From: Chaetorhynchus papuensis
Taxonomy: Eukaryota; Chordata; Aves; Passeriformes; Rhipiduridae
Length of the DNA stretch: 64,000 nucleotides
Reading direction: 5' to 3'
Assembly: GCA_013396525.1 (NCBI GenBank)
Contig: VWYX01000761.1
Span: forward strand, 62,001-126,000
Shown: piece by piece, positions 60,401-64,000 of the stretch
Layout of the letters: every line of letters starts with the position of its first letter
How positions within the stretch are numbered: the stretch's first letter is position 1
Made by a program: the position numbers and the translations under genes
Notes under the pieces: model-generated
The model's database searches: none
Told to the model about the DNA's origin: nothing
Seen by the model: only the letters and a program-made list of their open reading frames with translations

Positions 60401-63400
60401 AAAAAATTAGTTGGAGTGAATGACAAATATTGGAACTGAATGAAATCAAAGTCTAACACGCAATCTACGTAGCTGCAGGTTGATCTGCCCCTGGGGTGGA
60501 CTTGGAAGAACAAACAGCCTTTGAGAAAGACTCCTGGGGAGATTCAAGGACACTTGAGGAATATACAAGTACTGGAGGAAAGAGCTGTGCAGAAAGCACT
60601 CCTGGTAACCACAGATTTAGCTCTTCAGATATACAAATATGAACAAAATATTCTAGGCTGGGCTCCTGCCTGCTAGAAGAGAGATTTTTCTATCATGTTT
60701 TGCACAGAGCTAGATTTTTATGTCAGCAGTCAGGTACAATGCACATCCTCTATAGATATTAGGAAATGTCTGTCTTTTTGACATCATTATGGACACTGAC
60801 TTTTTGGCTTCTGGTTTAGAAAAATGCAAAGCACATATTGAAAAAAAAAAACTTGGGAAACAAAACATTTTTTCAGACATACAACCACAAACATACCATG
60901 ACTGCAAATCCAAACACGTTAACATCAGTTACTACATAGATATGGATATTGATTCCTAAACTCTTATTCGCTAAACCAGGCTGTTGAGGCTAAAGAGACT
61001 ACATGGGGAAAGTTTAACCAAATCCTTTAAAGGACCAGCTCAGGCTGTAGCAGCACCTAAACAACAATTTAATCACAACACGATGTTATTCATGGAAAAC
61101 AGACAGCCTTTTCATGCCATTAAACATTGAAAACCACTGTCGATGCAGAATAAGAAATTCTTTCCCCCTGTGCAAATGTGGCATTTGTCAGCCAGACCCA
61201 GGAGCAGCCAAGTATTGTGATCTAGTGCCACTTTCACAGCTAAAGCAGAACAGGAATTGAAAAACACTCCAAACAAATAGAAAAGGTACTTGAACTGTTG
61301 GGAGACAGTCCATGTCTAGCCATGGGAATTTCTCGTCTGATCCCCTCTGACCAACATAAATAATTTATTTCCACAAGTATAATGTCACTGCACATCAAAC
61401 ACATACTGTGGCTGCAGGAACAAGGCCAATTCTTTCCATGTTGCCCTTTTGCATCAATCCCATTAGCTCCCCAGCACATCAGGTCTCTAGTGCAGGAGAT
61501 GAGTACTTGTGCATTACCACGAGCCTTTGTCCACCCTCCCTGACAGACTGAGATTTCATGGGCTCTGGGAATATTTATGTTTGCTAATCCATTCTGGACT
61601 GCCTCTCTTTTGTTTTACATCTAAATATGACACTCCTGTGGAAACTGGATTAGCAGGAAAATGTCTTTTATAAATGAAATAAATAATTCCAGTCTTTATT
61701 TCTTAGAAAATGAGCAAGCCACAGAAACAAAGACATCAGTTATCTTCTGTTAAGGGTTTTATAGTGCAATAATCATGTATAAATGAATGCTTTCTTGTGT
61801 CAAACTTATAAAAGATAGCAATTAAAATTTTGACAGGTACTGCACTATAGATTGTTGAACAGAAATATCACAAAATTGTGCTCTGTCCCCACATAAAATT
61901 GTGACAGCTCATGTGAAACACAAGGAACATATTTCAATATCAACAACATAAACTATAGTACCTGACCATAATCTAAGTGGAATGACTCCTTATGATTTAT
62001 TTGGCTCTTAGGTAAGATTTCAACCTAACTAATAAGCTGTCAAATAACTATACTGTTATTTCTGATGACTATACTATCTTAAATTTATACTGAAAAAAAT
62101 CACAAACAAAACAAATCAACATCCCAAAAGAGCTAGCAGTCAATAAGTATGTTAATCCCATACTGGCAAAATAAATGAGCTCCAGCGTAAGCACATGAGT
62201 TTTAAACATCTTCATATGAGAGGGTGGTAGCATTTCATCCATTAAATATAAATGCAGATACACATCTGGTCACAACATTTTATTTAGCCTTTGCAGTAGC
62301 ACTAGTATTGAGTACTGGCCATTATGCTGTTCTTCCAAATAAAATCCTTTCCTTTTTATTTCCATTTTCCTTCTTCAAGCAAACATAGGCTTCTGAAGAG
62401 TGCTGCTGGCAAACTGTGCTTTCCCCAGCTTTGCTTCCAAACACCTGCAGTTCAAGTTATGACAAATTGCACCTACAAATTCTCCACAATCTCCACAGTT
62501 CCAAGAATGTCATCAGCAAGAAGACAGAGGAAATATTTTAGGAAACTGGCAAGAAAAAAAAAGCAAAATGTTCTGCAGAGAAATCAAGGCTCAGAGCCTG
62601 ATATGAAAAGGGTCTCAGAGATAGTGATAATAAATAGCACAATGCCCAGCACTCAGGTGCTTGGCCCCAGGAGCACAACTCTGTCATGAGTCAGATGTTT
62701 ATTGTTTGACACAACAGGACAAGCATGAGGAACGTGATTCAGCTGTGAAGATTGTGTTAACAGTTTTTAATTAGATTTTCTTTTTCAAAACAATTTCTTT
62801 GCATGCTGGTGCAAGGAAAAGATAAAGCTGTCCTTTTCATTTTTTTCCCCTATCAGATTGAAAGCATCTCTCCTGGAAAGGCATGGAATTCAGTATTTCT
62901 GAGCATCACAAATGAGTTACACTTTTATACTAATTAAATGCAAGATTATAGCAGCAGTCTTTTTCTCTGGCATCACCCACTCAGTTGCAGGGTTAGAAGA
63001 GCAGCTCACAAACCCAGATCACTCACGATGTGTCTGCTGGCACCAGACCTCCCTCTCTACCCGAGGTGTGAGCCATCCCTGTGCTTGTGGCAACTTCCTG
63101 TCTGTCAGACATAGAAGACAGTAACTAACATCTGAAAGCCAGTGAATAAAGCTTTGCAGGGCTCTTTGTTGCTGTGCTGAAGGAGATGGCTGGCACAGCC
63201 CTGCACCACATGACGAAATGAAAGAAAATATTGCTGGAGGTCAGATATCATTGTGGAGATTTGAAGATCATACAGTTCATGAAGTTATGAAAGATGTGTA
63301 AGTCACCTCAGAATCTGATGCATTCTGAATTGCTCTGATTTAAGGACTACTTAAATAAATACTATTATCAGGAAAATAATTTTAATTGATTTTAACTTTC

Positions 63401-64000
63401 TTTGAGAGAAAAAAAATGTATTTTCAAACAGAGGGTAATGAACTTCATTTTAAGCAACAGCTTAATTCAGTGCTTCAGATTGTGACCTTCTAATTCACAT
63501 GGGTCAGTCACTCCACAGCACAAAGGCTCCTGTGGTGCAGAGGTGATTTGAAGAAAATCCCCTCCCTGACCCAACTTACCATGCATCAGTCCAGTCTGCA
63601 GAACATCCCTGACACATGTAAAGCAGATTCCTTTCAGAGGAAACAGAACCTGAACTTCTACTCCAGATATCTATTTATATAGATACTGCAACCCCTGATG
63701 GGGACACTGAGGTCTGCACACTTCACCACTTGATCTTGTAGCATTTAGCAAACATGCACAGACCTAAGAAAGGCCTCAAACCATGAGAACCCTCCTGCAA
63801 TGGCTCCATAATGCTGCATAAAGTATTAAGTACTGCACGTGTTTCCTTTTTGCTGATGAATGACAGTCCTCAAATCACCTCTGCTGCTCCTTCCCTCCCC
63901 AAGAATTAAAGGCTGGCAGTCTTCATCCAAAGTAGTGTTCTCACCCCTTTGCTGAACCCCTCTGTTTCTCCTAATGTTCTTTTTGGGGTTTTTTCCTTCT
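57429..64000. other. Noncoding unique AT-rich sequence
   Basis: About 6.6 kb with no open stretch above about 132 codons and none that I recognise. Apart from the purine tract at 58670-58707 I see no repeat, RNA gene or promoter. Conserved noncoding elements could be present but cannot be judged without an alignment. Confidence 0.55.
58670..58707 (+). repeat. Uninterrupted 38-base purine tract
   Basis: Thirty-eight consecutive A or G bases with GGGA units. It is capable of triplex DNA, but no gene or promoter is close enough to suggest a use. Confidence 0.85.

Noticed and set aside
1..64000. CRISPR arrays, operons, bacterial promoters, prophage genes
   Set aside because: Nothing of this kind is present; the window is vertebrate nuclear DNA.

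Overview
This window looks like vertebrate nuclear DNA from a bird, most likely a passerine. It is AT-rich and repeat-poor. All six frames are broken every few dozen codons. I found no operons, no ribosome binding sites and no long conserved reading frame. The diagnostic features are mobile elements: two 3'-end copies of CR1 (the dominant bird LINE), a solo LTR of a common bird endogenous retrovirus type, and a tRNA-Ile-derived SINE with a CR1 tail. The SINE layout matches the TguSINE1 type known from songbirds. Organism and family names come from memory of these repeats; no search was run.

Layout. 1-4.8 kb is unique noncoding DNA. Two stretches near the left edge (47-70 and 961-1027, + strand) have strong splice signals and could be exons of a gene extending off the left end. 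4,817-5,407 is the solo LTR (- strand). 5.4-14.2 kb is unique sequence with a probable ancient CR1 relic near 7.5 kb and an impure 43-base T tract at 9.7 kb. 14,179-14,318 is the SINE (- strand). 14.3-39.4 kb is unique sequence with two short tandem duplications (20,983 and 22,403), an ancient repeat relic at 20.8 kb, a possible exon on the - strand at 35.4 kb and a GC-rich patch at 37.6 kb. 39,380-39,966 is a CR1 3' end. 41,408-42,160 is CpG-rich DNA broken by a 315-base assembly gap (41,761-42,075). 42.2-51.6 kb is unique sequence with a (TG)15 microsatellite. 51,625-52,346 is a second CR1 copy that still shows the decayed C-terminus of its reverse transcriptase. 52.4-64 kb is unique AT-rich sequence.

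No protein-coding gene can be called with confidence. The window is best read as a gene desert or as intron DNA of a large gene. I did not find a new multi-gene system. The points most worth a second look are the SINE and CR1 sharing a 3' tail, the splice-flanked microexon candidate at the left edge, and the CpG-rich hairpin sequence running into the assembly gap.
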